This document shows positions 1-7,186 of a DNA stretch of 10,376 nt, in pieces. The notes under the pieces are model-generated. The model ran no database searches, had not been told where the DNA came from, and was given only the letters and a program-made list of their open reading frames with translations. The translations under genes were made by a program, and so were the position numbers. Location of the stretch: the NCBI GenBank assembly GCA_027438535.1, contig DAIAMA010000029.1:1-10376 (forward strand), read 5' to 3'. The stretch comes from a bacterium (GTDB taxonomy: Bacteria > Pseudomonadota > Gammaproteobacteria > Burkholderiales > Thiobacteraceae). Within the stretch, counting starts at the first letter, position 1. Each line of letters opens with the position of its first letter.

Positions 1-2
1 GT

Positions 3-359
3 CTGGATGCGGTGCGAGAGGCCATCGCGCGCTACGGCTCCCCCGAAATCTTCAACACCGACCAGGGCTGCCAGTTCACCAGCAGTGACTTTACCGGACT
101 GCTCAAGGAGCACGGTATCCAGATCAGCATGGACGGTAAAGGCTGCTGGCGCGACAATGTCTTCGTCGAGCGGCTGTGGAAGAGCGTCAAGTATGAAGAA
201 GTTTACCTGCGCGCCTATGACTCGGTCTCCGAGGCGAAGGCGTGCTTGGGAAGATACTTCGACTTCTACAACGGTCGGCGACCGCATCAATCGCTTGACG
301 GGCAGACGCCGGATAAGATTTACTTCAACAATCTGCCGCAGGAAAGAATCGCGGCATGA
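3..359 (+). CDS. IS3-family transposase (orfB, integrase core), 5'-partial
   Basis: This is the C-terminal part of a DDE-type transposase that cuts and joins IS ends; it corresponds to orfB, normally made as an OrfAB fusion by frameshifting. The frame is open to the left window edge (in-frame codons from base 3), so the GTG at 12 is not a real start. Counting from that GTG codon as residue 1, the second catalytic Asp lies in NTDQGCQF (D17) and the catalytic Glu in DNVFVERLWKSVKYEEVY (E53). There are 35 residues between them, the exact D-D(35)E spacing of the family. The C-terminal signature YNGRRPHQSLDGQTP is also typical. The stop TGA is at 357-359. Nothing in the visible part is broken, so the element may be functional, but the N-terminal half cannot be judged here. 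Family assignment is secure; the specific IS name is not recognised. Confidence 0.93.
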   Translation: MDAVREAIARYGSPEIFNTDQGCQFTSSDFTGLLKEHGIQISMDGKGCWRDNVFVERLWKSVKYEEVYLRAYDSVSEAKACLGRYFDFYNGRRPHQSLDGQTPDKIYFNNLPQERIAA

Positions 360-392
360 TCAATGCAAGGCTCCACTTATCTAAACAGATTT

Positions 393-420
393 ACTGTCCA
401 AATGAACGGGGCCAGCTCTA
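393..420 (+). repeat. Probable right terminal inverted repeat of the IS3-family element
   Basis: This segment, ending GGGGCCAGCTCTA, lies 34 to 61 bases after the transposase stop, where IS3-family right ends are found, and has the GGGGCCA character common in such ends. Its outer boundary at 420 coincides with the point where the interrupted signal-peptide ORF loses its coding frame. The matching left repeat is outside the window, so this is inference. Confidence 0.5.
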
Positions 421-534
421 AATATTCGTTCCCCCACTAGGTGCTAAAGTTAAAATTGGTATCGCAAATGCGGGAGCAATGGACATCATTTGGCTACAGA
501 AAATCAATGCGAAGGTAATAAGTGTTTTTTTCAT
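418..534 (-). pseudogene. N-terminal remnant of an exported protein gene, cut by the IS
   Basis: The minus strand from ATG 534-532 encodes 38 residues and ends at TAG 420-418. It begins MKKTLITFALIFCSQMMSIA and continues PAFA, then IPILTLAPSGGTNI. This is a textbook Sec signal peptide: KK at the N-terminus, a hydrophobic core, and an A-F-A cleavage site after residue 24. A strong Shine-Dalgarno AAGGA at 546-542 stands 7 bases before the ATG. The stop codon is the last three bases of the IS, so the gene was interrupted there and the mature protein is lost. The start overlaps the stop of the truncated prlC frame (ATGA). My hand count gives about 38% GC, well below the flanking genes. The mature start resembles exported PEP-CTERM-type proteins of betaproteobacteria, but with 14 residues this is only a guess. 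Confidence 0.75.
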
Positions 535-1274
535 GCTTGTTCCTTAAAAATACCCCGGTAGTTAGCGCGGTAAATTTCTTCGCGCAAAGCGCGATGGTCG
601 GCGTATTGCATCACCGGCATGTAGGATGGCCCATGCAAGGTGAATTTCCAGCCGGGCTTGCCGTCGGCGGCGGCTGCTTCCTGCGCGGCTTGCAGCACAT
701 CGGCGGGTAGGCCGGCCACTTCTTCTGCCTGTTCGACATATTTCGCATAGGCATTGGTGGTGTCCAGCAGGTTTTCCTCGAACTTGGCCGCCGCCGAAGC
801 GAGTTCTTCTTGGATGGTTTTAAAACGCTCTTTCTGATCGTCCGCCAGCTCCGCGCCGCCCAAACGGAAATCGCGCAACTCGTTTTCGACGATTTTTTTC
901 TGCGCCGCGGACAATTGCGCGAACTCGGCCGATGCCTTGAGCGCCTTGAATTTATCGTAGAGCTTCAAGTTTTGCGACAGCTCGGCATAGAACTCGGTGA
1001 TCTTGGGCAGGTTGGCGTTATACACTTCGCGCAACTCGGGGCTATTCACCACCGCGTTCAAATGCGATACCTGCGACCAGGCGCGCGATAGGTGTTCATT
1101 GGCATCTTCCAGCGGGGCAACGAATGCGTCCCAAGTCACCGCGCTCGCATCGGCGCTCAACTTTTCCACCAGTGCACGATTGGTGGCCAGCAAGGCTTCA
1201 ATCGCCGGTGTGACATGCTCCGGCTTGACCTCGGCAAAACGCGGCAAGCCGGAAAAATCCAACAAAGGGTTCAT
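531..1274 (-). pseudogene. prlC: Oligopeptidase A (M3 family), truncated to its N-terminal third
   Basis: The frame starts MNPLLDFSGLPRFAEVKPEH and matches the N-terminal helical region of proteobacterial oligopeptidase A, a cytoplasmic zinc metallopeptidase that degrades short peptides, including cleaved signal peptides. The family is usually about 680 residues; this frame has 247. Similarity runs through MQYADHRALREEIYRA (ending near base 565). The last ten residues, NYRGIFKEQA, do not fit the family and come from the DNA in front of the adjoining signal-peptide ORF. The zinc-binding HEXXH motif, normally about two thirds of the way along, is absent from the window. There is no frameshift or stop before the junction, so the break looks like a deletion or recombination rather than decay. 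A TATAAT box lies upstream. Identity of the family is secure; any activity of the remnant is very unlikely. Confidence 0.85.
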
Positions 1275-1302
1275 GGTCTTCTTTCGAGGAAATCAATGCG
1301 CC

Positions 1303-1310
1303 ATTATACT
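1303..1310. promoter_or_regulatory. Overlapping divergent -10 elements between prlC remnant and yrdA-like gene
   Basis: On the minus strand 1308-1303 reads TATAAT, a perfect sigma-70 -10 box, 29 bases upstream of the prlC start. On the plus strand 1305-1310 reads TATACT, 34 bases upstream of the carbonic anhydrase start, with a weak -35 candidate TTTCGA at 1282-1287 (17-base spacing). No good -35 is seen for the minus-strand box. The two promoters would share bases and compete. This is sequence-pattern evidence only. Confidence 0.45.
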
Positions 1311-1343
1311 AGCCGCACCTCAATAAACCCGAAACTCAACGCG

Positions 1344-1868
1344 ATGAACATCATTCCCCATCACGGCATCCATCCCACGATCCACGACAGCGTTTACGTC
1401 CACCCCAGCGCGCAAATCATCGGCGAAGTCACGCTCGGCGCGGATGCCTCCGTGTGGTGCGGCGCGGTGATCCGCGGCGACGTAAACGCGGTTACCATCG
1501 GTGCCGGCACCAATATTCAAGACCTATCCGTGCTGCATGTCTCGCACAAGAGCGAATGGGATGCGCTCGGCGCGCCACTGATCATCGGTGAGCGCGTCAC
1601 CGTCGGTCATAGCGTGATCCTGCACGGCTGCACCGTCGGCGATGAATGCCTGATCGGCATGGGCTCGATCGTCATGGATAAAGCCGTGCTCGAACCGCGC
1701 GTGCTGCTCGGCGCGGGCAGCCTGGTGCCGGAAGGCAAAACGCTGCAAAGCGGCTATCTCTACCTCGGCCGCCCCGCCAAACAACTGCGCCCGCTTACGG
1801 CAGATGAGTTGGCTTACTTCGACTACTCGGCGCGGCATTACATCGAGTTGGCGCGGAGTTATTTATAA
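1344..1868 (+). CDS. yrdA: Gamma carbonic anhydrase-family protein (YrdA-like)
   Basis: The 174-residue product starts MNIIPHHGIHPTIHDSVYVH and is a left-handed beta-helix (hexapeptide repeat) protein of the gamma carbonic anhydrase family, very like E. coli YrdA throughout, to the conserved SGYLYLGRPAKQLRPL near the C-terminus. Family members are cytoplasmic trimers that bind zinc or another metal between subunits; carbonic anhydrase activity is not shown for YrdA-type proteins, so the exact reaction is open. The likely metal ligands are present: one His in VLHVSH (H65 or H68) and the pair in VGHSVILHGC (H89, H94). RGDVN and TNIQD (residues 44-60) are also conserved. The start is set by family alignment: the open frame extends upstream, but those residues lie antisense to prlC. 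No strong Shine-Dalgarno is visible. It is transcribed divergently from the prlC remnant. Confidence 0.92.
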   Translation: MNIIPHHGIHPTIHDSVYVHPSAQIIGEVTLGADASVWCGAVIRGDVNAVTIGAGTNIQDLSVLHVSHKSEWDALGAPLIIGERVTVGHSVILHGCTVGDECLIGMGSIVMDKAVLEPRVLLGAGSLVPEGKTLQSGYLYLGRPAKQLRPLTADELAYFDYSARHYIELARSYL

Positions 1869-2083
1869 TTGCCGGGCTCGCGCTTAATAATTTCCGGCAC
1901 CAGCTTCCTCAAGCGTAGAGTGAATCCACCCTCCCTAAATACACCGTCCGGCACGCCATCTCACCGACCGGGCACCGTACCTATCCACGGCCAACCCCTA
2001 AAACCCGCGTCTTTTCCGCCGATAACAAACTAGGACAGGGGTGAATTTCATCCGCTGAGCGGCAAGCTTTTCGCGCGTGGATC
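1869..2083. other. Intergenic region, no gene seen
   Basis: These 215 bases separate the carbonic anhydrase-like gene from the receiver-TPR gene. I see no convincing ORF, sigma-70 promoter pair or T-tailed hairpin. There is a short weak dyad GCCGG/CCGGC (1871-1875 and 1894-1898) just after the yrdA stop with an 18-base loop and no T-run, and two imperfect copies of CACCGNCCGGGCAC-like sequence at about 1942 and 1962. The promoter of the following gene probably lies here but cannot be pointed out. Confidence 0.4.
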
Positions 2084-3709
2084 ATGGATATCAATTTCGC
2101 AGAAAAACGGGTACTGATCATAGACCACCACTCGAGCATGCGCTCGTCCATGCGGGCGATTCTCAGCGCGCTCGGCGTGGTGTACGTGGAAATGGCGAAT
2201 ACCGCGAACGACGCCATTCGCCGCCTTCAAGCCAAATCCTACGACATTATTCTCTGCGATTATTTTTTGGGCGACGGCTCGGACGGCCAGCAGCTCTTGG
2301 AGCAATTGCGCCGCAACAGGCTCATCGAGCTGTCGACGATTTTTATTATCGTCACCGCCGAAAGCGCATATGAAAGAGTCGTCTCCACGGTGGAACTGGC
2401 GCCGGATGATTACTTGATCAAGCCATTCTCGGGCGAGATGCTGAAAACCCGGCTGGAACGCGTGTTGCTGAAAAAGCTCGCCTTCGCGCCGATCTATCGT
2501 TTGATCGAAGAAGGAAAATTGGCGAGCGCCTGCCAAGTCTGCGCCGGCTTGCTCAAGCACCACAGTAAATACACCATCGATTTCATGCGCCTGCTCGCCG
2601 AGCTATATGTCACGCAGGGTAATTTCGACGAAGCGCAAAAAATATATGCGCAAGTAGTCGGCATGCGCGCGGTGCCGTGGGCGCGCATGGGATTGGCCAC
2701 GATGCTACATTATCAAAACCGTCATGCCGAAGCGGAGGCGCTGTTGGACGAAGTGATCCAGGAAGCGCCGGAATACATGGCCGCCTACGATCTGCTATCC
2801 AAGGTATGCGAATCGCAAGATAAGCACGAACGCGCGCAGCAGGTGCTCGAACACGCGGTCGCGGCCTCGCCCTTAACCATGCACCGGCAAAAAGAAATGG
2901 GGCAGATCGCCATGCGCAACGGCGATTTCGAGGCGGCGGAGCAAGCCTTCGAGTTCGTCGTCGCTCGCGGCAAGACGTCTTTTTTTCGCGTCACCGATGA
3001 CTACGCGAACTTATCCCGCGCCCAAATGGAGCGCGGCAAGCTGAACGAAGCACTGGGCACGCTGCGCGATGCGCGTACCTCGTTCAACAATTCGCCCGAG
3101 GCGGCCTTCACCGCCGCGGTGATGGAAAGCCTGATTCACACCAAGGCCGGCGACGAAATCGCATCCGCCAAAGCGCTCGAGGCCGCATTGCAAGCGCAAC
3201 AAGCGCACGCGTTTAAGCCCAAGGAAGACCTCACGCTCGATCTCGCCAAAGCCTGTTTCGCGCATGGCAAGGAAGAAGAAGCCAAGGAACTCGTTACCAC
3301 CCTGGTCCGCAACAATCATGACAGCGGCGCGCTGATACAAAAGGCGAAGCAATTGTTCGAGGCGGTGGGCAAAGGGGCCGAGGGCAAGGCCCTGGTGGAC
3401 GGTAGCGTCAAAGACATCATCCAACTCAATAATCAGGGCGTGCTCAAAGCGCGCGAAGGGGATTTCGAGGGCGCGGTCGAACTCCTCACCGAGGCGGCGG
3501 AAAAAATGCCCGAGAATCTGCAAATCATCCTCAACGCGGCGCAAGCGCTGCTGGTCTCCATCGACAAACTGGGCTGGAACGAAAAACACATGGAGTCCGC
3601 GCTGCGCTATCTCGATACGGCGCGCACCAAGAGCGCAATGCATCCGAAACTGCTTTCCGTGAATAAGCTCGCCCAGGAGATGACGAAAAAATACGGGATC
3701 GCCGCCTGA
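2084..3709 (+). CDS. Response regulator receiver domain fused to a TPR-type repeat region
   Basis: The 541-residue protein has an N-terminal CheY-like receiver domain (about residues 8-130) and then a long helical region with tetratricopeptide-like repeats (about 135-541), for example YVTQGNFDEAQKIYAQVV, MRNGDFEAAEQAFEFVV and KAREGDFEGAVELLTEAAEK. There is no DNA-binding or enzymatic output domain, so phosphorylation probably controls protein-protein contacts through the repeats. Receiver landmarks are the phospho-acceptor D59 in ILCDYFLGDG, T91 in IVTAE, and K113 in YLIKPF. The acidic pocket reads I-I-D14-H15-H16: the second acidic residue, usually Asp or Glu, is His. No signal peptide or membrane segment is seen, so it should be cytoplasmic. 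No histidine kinase gene is adjacent, so the partner kinase is unknown. The ATG at 2084 puts the first beta strand (KRVLIID) at residue 8, as usual; no strong Shine-Dalgarno is seen. Architecture is secure; cellular role is not known to me. Confidence 0.9.
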   Translation: MDINFAEKRVLIIDHHSSMRSSMRAILSALGVVYVEMANTANDAIRRLQAKSYDIILCDYFLGDGSDGQQLLEQLRRNRLIELSTIFIIVTAESAYERVVSTVELAPDDYLIKPFSGEMLKTRLERVLLKKLAFAPIYRLIEEGKLASACQVCAGLLKHHSKYTIDFMRLLAELYVTQGNFDEAQKIYAQVVGMRAVPWARMGLATMLHYQNRHAEAEALLDEVIQEAPEYMAAYDLLSKVCESQDKHERAQQVLEHAVAASPLTMHRQKEMGQIAMRNGDFEAAEQAFEFVVARGKTSFFRVTDDYANLSRAQMERGKLNEALGTLRDARTSFNNSPEAAFTAAVMESLIHTKAGDEIASAKALEAALQAQQAHAFKPKEDLTLDLAKACFAHGKEEEAKELVTTLVRNNHDSGALIQKAKQLFEAVGKGAEGKALVDGSVKDIIQLNNQGVLKAREGDFEGAVELLTEAAEKMPENLQIILNAAQALLVSIDKLGWNEKHMESALRYLDTARTKSAMHPKLLSVNKLAQEMTKKYGIAA

Positions 3710-3771
3710 TGGCGCTCCCACCGCATATCGCGTCACGGGAATACGCGCGCCGCACAAGCTGAAATGCGGCT

Positions 3772-5175
3772 TTAGCTTATCTCGGCCGTCGCGCCCGGTG
3801 CGGGCACATCCACCGTCCAACCCAATTCTTTTTGAATCAGCGCGCCGAAGCCCAGCGCGGTCTCTTCCTCGCCATGCACCACGAAAGTTTTGCGCGGGGG
3901 CTGGTGAAATCGTTTGAGCCAAGCCATCAGCGCCGCTTGGTCGGCATGCGCGGAGAGCCCGCCCAGCGTGTAAATATCCGCGCGCACCGGGATCGATTCC
4001 TGATAAATACGCACCGGGCTGACGCGCTCCACCAGCTTGCGTCCGAGCGTGCCTTGCGCTTGGAAACCTGCGATGATCACCGTGCACTCGGCGCGCGGCA
4101 AGTTGACTTTCAAGTGTTGCTTAACGCGCCCCGCATCGCACATGCCGGAGGCGGAAATAATGATCGCACCCTGGCGAATGGTATTGAGCGCGATGGAGTC
4201 CTCCACGCTCTCGGTAAAGCGAATGTGCGTCATGCCGCCGCGTCCCCAATCCAATAGCGACTGCGAAGCCACATCGAGCAAGGCATGATGTTTGAGTGTA
4301 ATTTCTGTCGCGGCGGTTGCCATGGGCGAATCGACGTAGATCGCCGCGGTTTTGGGGATGCGTCCCCGATGCATCAGGTCGGTGAGCAAATACAAAATTT
4401 CTTGCGTGCGCCCGACGGCGAAAGCGGGAATGATCACATTGCCTTTTTTCCGCAGCAGCGTGTCGTTGACCGCCTCGGTCAGCTCATCCACGGTCGCCTG
4501 CATGCTTTTATGCAAGCGATTGCCGTAGGTCGATTCGACCAGGAGATAATCCGCCGCTTCGATCGGCGCGGGGTCGTTCATGAGGGGGCGCCCCGGCATG
4601 CCCAAATCGCCGGAAAATACCCACTTCTCGGTGCGCCCGCCGTTCGCGATCCACACCTCCAGAATCGCGGAGCCGAGAATATGTCCCGCATCGCGGAAGC
4701 GCGCCCGCACCCGCGGATGCGGCGCGCAATCGGTATCGTAGTCAATCGTCTTGAGATGCTTCAAGCACGCCTGCGCTTGTATCACGGTGTACAGCGGCGC
4801 GTTCTCGCTGGTGTAGCGGCCGTGTTTTTTGCGCTTGGCGTAGTTGCGCCACTCGGCTTCTTTTTCCTGGATATGCGCCGAATCCGGCAACATCACCTGC
4901 AACAGGTCGGCGGTGGCGGAGGTGCAATACACCGGACCGCGGAAGCCTAAATTGGTCAGCCGCGGCAGCAATCCGGAATGATCGATATGCGCATGGGTGA
5001 GGAGTACAAAATCGATACTCTCGGGATCGAAATGCGGAAAGCGCCGATTCTTGTCTTCGGCTTCGCGTCCGCCCTGGAACATGCCGCAATCCACTAAGAA
5101 GCGCAGGTGATCCGTCTCGATCAAATAACAAGAGCCGGTGACTTCATGGGCCGCGCCAAAAAACGTGATCTTCAT
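3772..5175 (-). CDS. MBL-fold beta-CASP ribonuclease/hydrolase
   Basis: The 467-residue product begins MKITFFGAAHEVTGSCYLIE and combines a metallo-beta-lactamase domain with a beta-CASP insertion, like the RNA-processing exonuclease/CPSF73-type family of bacteria and archaea. The zinc-binding motif HAHIDH is at residues 61-66, with further ligands expected in FRDAGHILGSA and GDLGMPGRP. VESTYGNRLH marks entry into the beta-CASP part, followed by SGMCDAGRV, GLSAHADQ and the C-terminal VVHGEEE, all usual in this family. Members cut or trim RNA in the cytoplasm; the substrate here cannot be predicted. A longer frame starts at 5220 (adding 15 residues, MGFPGGQKNS...), but family members start at MKITFFG, and neither start has a clear Shine-Dalgarno. 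It lies 94 bases downstream of ssb on the same strand, so it may belong to the yajR-ssb transcript, and it is convergent with the receiver-TPR gene. Confidence 0.9.
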   Translation of the reverse strand: MKITFFGAAHEVTGSCYLIETDHLRFLVDCGMFQGGREAEDKNRRFPHFDPESIDFVLLTHAHIDHSGLLPRLTNLGFRGPVYCTSATADLLQVMLPDSAHIQEKEAEWRNYAKRKKHGRYTSENAPLYTVIQAQACLKHLKTIDYDTDCAPHPRVRARFRDAGHILGSAILEVWIANGGRTEKWVFSGDLGMPGRPLMNDPAPIEAADYLLVESTYGNRLHKSMQATVDELTEAVNDTLLRKKGNVIIPAFAVGRTQEILYLLTDLMHRGRIPKTAAIYVDSPMATAATEITLKHHALLDVASQSLLDWGRGGMTHIRFTESVEDSIALNTIRQGAIIISASGMCDAGRVKQHLKVNLPRAECTVIIAGFQAQGTLGRKLVERVSPVRIYQESIPVRADIYTLGGLSAHADQAALMAWLKRFHQPPRKTFVVHGEEETALGFGALIQKELGWTVDVPAPGATAEIS

Positions 5176-5269
5176 AGGGATGAGAACAGCGCTATTTTTT
5201 TGCCCACCGGGGAAGCCCATTCATTCGATCACCGCCGTTCTGGCTGAGATTCTCGCTATACCGGTAGCG

Positions 5270-5740
5270 CTAGAACGGAATATCGTCCTCGAAATCCTCG
5301 AAATCGCCGCCCTTTTTCCCGGCGGCGGGTTTGCTCGCAGCGCCGCCGCCACTTTCGCGTGCGGCGCCGGCCGGGGCTTTATCTTGTACTTCGAAGTTGC
5401 TGCCGCCGCTGCGGCTGCCGAGCATTTGCATGCGGTCGGCGACGATTTCGGTGGTGTAGCGGTCTTGGCCTTCTTTGTCTTGCCATTTACGTGTTTGCAG
5501 CCGGCCTTCGACATACACTTGGCTGCCTTTTTTCAGATATTCGCCTGCGATCTCCGCGAGCTTGCCGAAAAAGGCGACCCGGTGCCACTCGGTTTTTTCC
5601 TGCTTCTCGCCGTTTTTATCTTTCCAGCTATCGGTGGTGGCCATGGTGATGTTGGTGATGGCATCGCCGCTAGGCATGTAGCGCACCTCGGGGTCTTTGC
5701 CCAAATTGCCGACCAAAATGACTTTATTGACTGCAGCCAT
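5270..5740 (-). CDS. ssb: Single-stranded DNA-binding protein
   Basis: The 156-residue SSB protects single-stranded DNA and recruits replication, repair and recombination proteins. The N-terminal OB fold (about residues 1-110) starts [20 protein letters not shown] and follows E. coli SSB closely, including the aromatic DNA-stacking positions in [17 protein letters not shown] and RKWQD. A Gly/Ala-rich flexible linker follows (about 113-145), shorter than in E. coli. The protein ends in the acidic tip [11 protein letters not shown], the intact partner-binding peptide. The start is fixed by homology and by the Shine-Dalgarno GGGGGAG, 7 bases before the ATG. The first 17 bases overlap the end of the yajR-like gene in another frame, which suggests cotranscription and translational coupling. 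All key residues look intact. Confidence 0.97.
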   Translation of the reverse strand: MAAVNKVILVGNLGKDPEVRYMPSGDAITNITMATTDSWKDKNGEKQEKTEWHRVAFFGKLAEIAGEYLKKGSQVYVEGRLQTRKWQDKEGQDRYTTEIVADRMQMLGSRSGGSNFEVQDKAPAGAARESGGGAASKPAAGKKGGDFEDFEDDIPF

Positions 5741-7118
5741 TGTTTTGCTCCCCCTCGATGAGTGTTGTCACGGCGGCTTCGTCCCATCCGCGCAGATCTA
5801 CTTTCAGAATGGCGATGCCCTCTTCACCTACCACCAGGGCTTCCGAAACGCCGCTGAGTTTGGTAAGTTGCTTCGATAACTCGGTGGCACGGCCCGCATC
5901 CATCTCGCGCACATGAAACATCCGAGTGCGTACCGCTGGCGGCCGCTGCATGCTGAGCGCGAAGATCAGCCACACGGCAATCAGCACGCTGCAGAATATG
6001 AACACCGCCGATGGGCCATAGTGCTGCGACAAGTAGCCGCCAAGCGCGCCGCCCACGAACATTCCGAACGACTGACAGGTATTATACACCCCCATCGCCG
6101 TGCCCTTGGCCGAGGCTGGAGCGATCTTGGAGATGAGCGATGGCAGGCTCGCTTCCAGCACATTGAAGGCGACGAAGTAGCAGGTAAGCGAGCCCACGAT
6201 GCCCCAAATTTGGCCGATGAATTGCGCCAGCAGGAGCTGCGCGACGAGCATCAACGCCACCGAAGCCAGAAACACTTCCTTGAGCCTGAGTTTTTTCTCG
6301 CCGTAGATGATGGCCGGCACCATGAATACGAACGACACCAGCATGATAGGCAAATAAATCATCCAATGATGGTCCTGGTCGATGCCCGCGGTTTTGAGCA
6401 GGGCGAACGGAATCACCACGAACAGGCCCATTAGCGACGCGTGCAGGGAAAAAATACCGAAGTTGAGCCGCAGCAATTCGGTATCGCGAATCACATCCTT
6501 GAGCTTGGCGGGCGTGGCCTCGGTATCGCTATGAAAATGGCTGGCGCGCGGATTGGGCACGATGAAGCGCACCACCGCTATCGCGGTCAGCGCCAATAGG
6601 CCGGTCATGGCGAAAATTCCCGGAATGCCGATCCAGTGATAGAGCGGCGGCGCGATCACCAAGGACACGGCGAAAGTCACACCGATAGTAGTGCCTATCA
6701 TGGCCATGGCCTTGGTGCGATGCTCTTCGCGCGTGAGATCGGCCAGCAGCGCGGTCACGGCCGCCGAAACCGCGCCCGCGCCCTGAATCGCGCGGCCGAG
6801 GATGACCCCCCAAATCCCCGTCGCCGATGCCGCCATAAAGCTGCCGAGCGCGAACACCAGCAAGCCAAAATAAATCACGCGTTTGCGCCCGAAGCGGTCG
6901 GACGCCATGCCGAACGGCAATTGCAGGGCCGCCTGGGTCAAGCCGTAAATACCGAGCGCCACCCCGATCAAAGTATGGTTGGCCCCCGGCAGGTGTTGGG
7001 CATAGGGCGCGAATACCGGCAAGATCAAGAACATACCCAGCATGCGCAGACCGTAGATGCTAGCCAGGCTAACGGCGGACTTCAACTCGAAGGGCGACAT
7101 GCGCTCACTATTTTTCAT
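5724..7118 (-). CDS. yajR: YajR-like MFS transporter with C-terminal YAM domain
   Basis: The 464-residue inner-membrane protein is a Major Facilitator Superfamily transporter, probably a proton-driven exporter; the substrate is unknown. It aligns with E. coli YajR along its length: MLGMF in the first helix, [14 protein letters not shown] in the second, motif [12 protein letters not shown] at residues 70-80, [14 protein letters not shown] in the fourth, then LPSLISK and [15 protein letters not shown] late in the protein. After the last membrane helix about 68 residues (397-464) form a soluble domain like the YAM domain of YajR, a small ferredoxin-like fold, with [19 protein letters not shown] matching its strand region. 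The start at [14 protein letters not shown] aligns with the YajR N-terminus; a longer open frame back to 7277 would run through the intergenic inverted repeat and is rejected. The gene overlaps ssb by 17 bases and is divergent from uvrA. Start site is uncertain by a few codons because the Shine-Dalgarno is weak. Confidence 0.9.
   Translation of the reverse strand: MKNSERMSPFELKSAVSLASIYGLRMLGMFLILPVFAPYAQHLPGANHTLIGVALGIYGLTQAALQLPFGMASDRFGRKRVIYFGLLVFALGSFMAASATGIWGVILGRAIQGAGAVSAAVTALLADLTREEHRTKAMAMIGTTIGVTFAVSLVIAPPLYHWIGIPGIFAMTGLLALTAIAVVRFIVPNPRASHFHSDTEATPAKLKDVIRDTELLRLNFGIFSLHASLMGLFVVIPFALLKTAGIDQDHHWMIYLPIMLVSFVFMVPAIIYGEKKLRLKEVFLASVALMLVAQLLLAQFIGQIWGIVGSLTCYFVAFNVLEASLPSLISKIAPASAKGTAMGVYNTCQSFGMFVGGALGGYLSQHYGPSAVFIFCSVLIAVWLIFALSMQRPPAVRTRMFHVREMDAGRATELSKQLTKLSGVSEALVVGEEGIAILKVDLRGWDEAAVTTLIEGEQNNGCSQ
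5741..5756 (-). promoter_or_regulatory. Ribosome binding site of ssb inside the yajR end
   Basis: The minus strand reads GAGGGGGAG (5756-5748) followed by 7 bases and the ssb ATG. It lies within the last codons of the yajR-like gene. It is the strongest Shine-Dalgarno on the minus strand here and settles the ssb start. Confidence 0.75.
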
Positions 7119-7129
7119 GGCGGAATGGG

Positions 7130-7158
7130 TTGGGTTAGACCGAAAAATTGCGTATATT
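7130..7158 (+). promoter_or_regulatory. Candidate sigma-70 promoter for uvrA
   Basis: TTGGGT at 7130-7135 and TATATT at 7153-7158 are separated by 17 bases. The -10 matches the consensus in 5 of 6 bases, the -35 in 3 of 6. Transcription would start near 7165, giving an untranslated leader of about 130 bases that includes the inverted repeat at 7196-7286. No LexA-type CTGT-N8-ACAG box is seen in the region. Prediction by eye only. Confidence 0.4.
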
Positions 7159-7186
7159 AGCAGGTTCGCCGCTGCCGGAGCAGTGG

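Larger units (their letters stand above)
1..420 (+). mobile_element. IS3-family insertion sequence, right-hand part
   Basis: This is the 3' portion of an IS3-family element; its left end and orfA lie outside the window. It holds the C-terminal half of the DDE transposase followed by 61 noncoding bases. The right end is placed at about 420. The reasons are that the stretch 393-420 resembles the GGGGCCA-containing ends of IS3-type elements, and that the reading frame of a minus-strand gene (signal peptide, 421-534) stops making sense exactly there, with the terminal TAG of the element acting as a stop codon. The exact boundary and target duplication cannot be confirmed without the left end. Confidence 0.8.

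Noticed and set aside
1092..1343. N-terminal extension of the carbonic anhydrase frame
   Set aside because: These codons run antisense to the prlC start and through the promoter region; family members begin near the ATG at 1344.
1942..1975. Two imperfect direct repeats CACCGNCC(G)GGCAC
   Set aside because: Only two short, imperfect copies; no array or operator pattern can be supported, and no CRISPR-like spacing exists anywhere in the window.
3756..3778. Hairpin AAGCTGAA / TTTAGCTT at the convergent gene ends, possible terminator
   Set aside because: The stem is weak and AT-rich with one mismatch or G-T pair, overlaps the beta-CASP stop and has no T-run, so a terminator cannot be supported.
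3011..4087. Minus-strand open frame of 358 codons across the receiver-TPR gene end
   Set aside because: It lies antisense to a well-supported gene and over the end of the beta-CASP gene, has low-complexity Arg/Ala/Gly-rich composition and resembles no family; GC-rich codon bias explains it.
4285..4950. Plus-strand open frame of 221 codons antisense to the beta-CASP gene
   Set aside because: The opposite strand codes for a complete enzyme with conserved metal motifs; this translation has no recognisable domain or ribosome binding site.
7172..7183. CTGC-N4-GCAG dyad as a LexA site
   Set aside because: Spacing and outer bases do not fit the CTGT-N8-ACAG LexA box.
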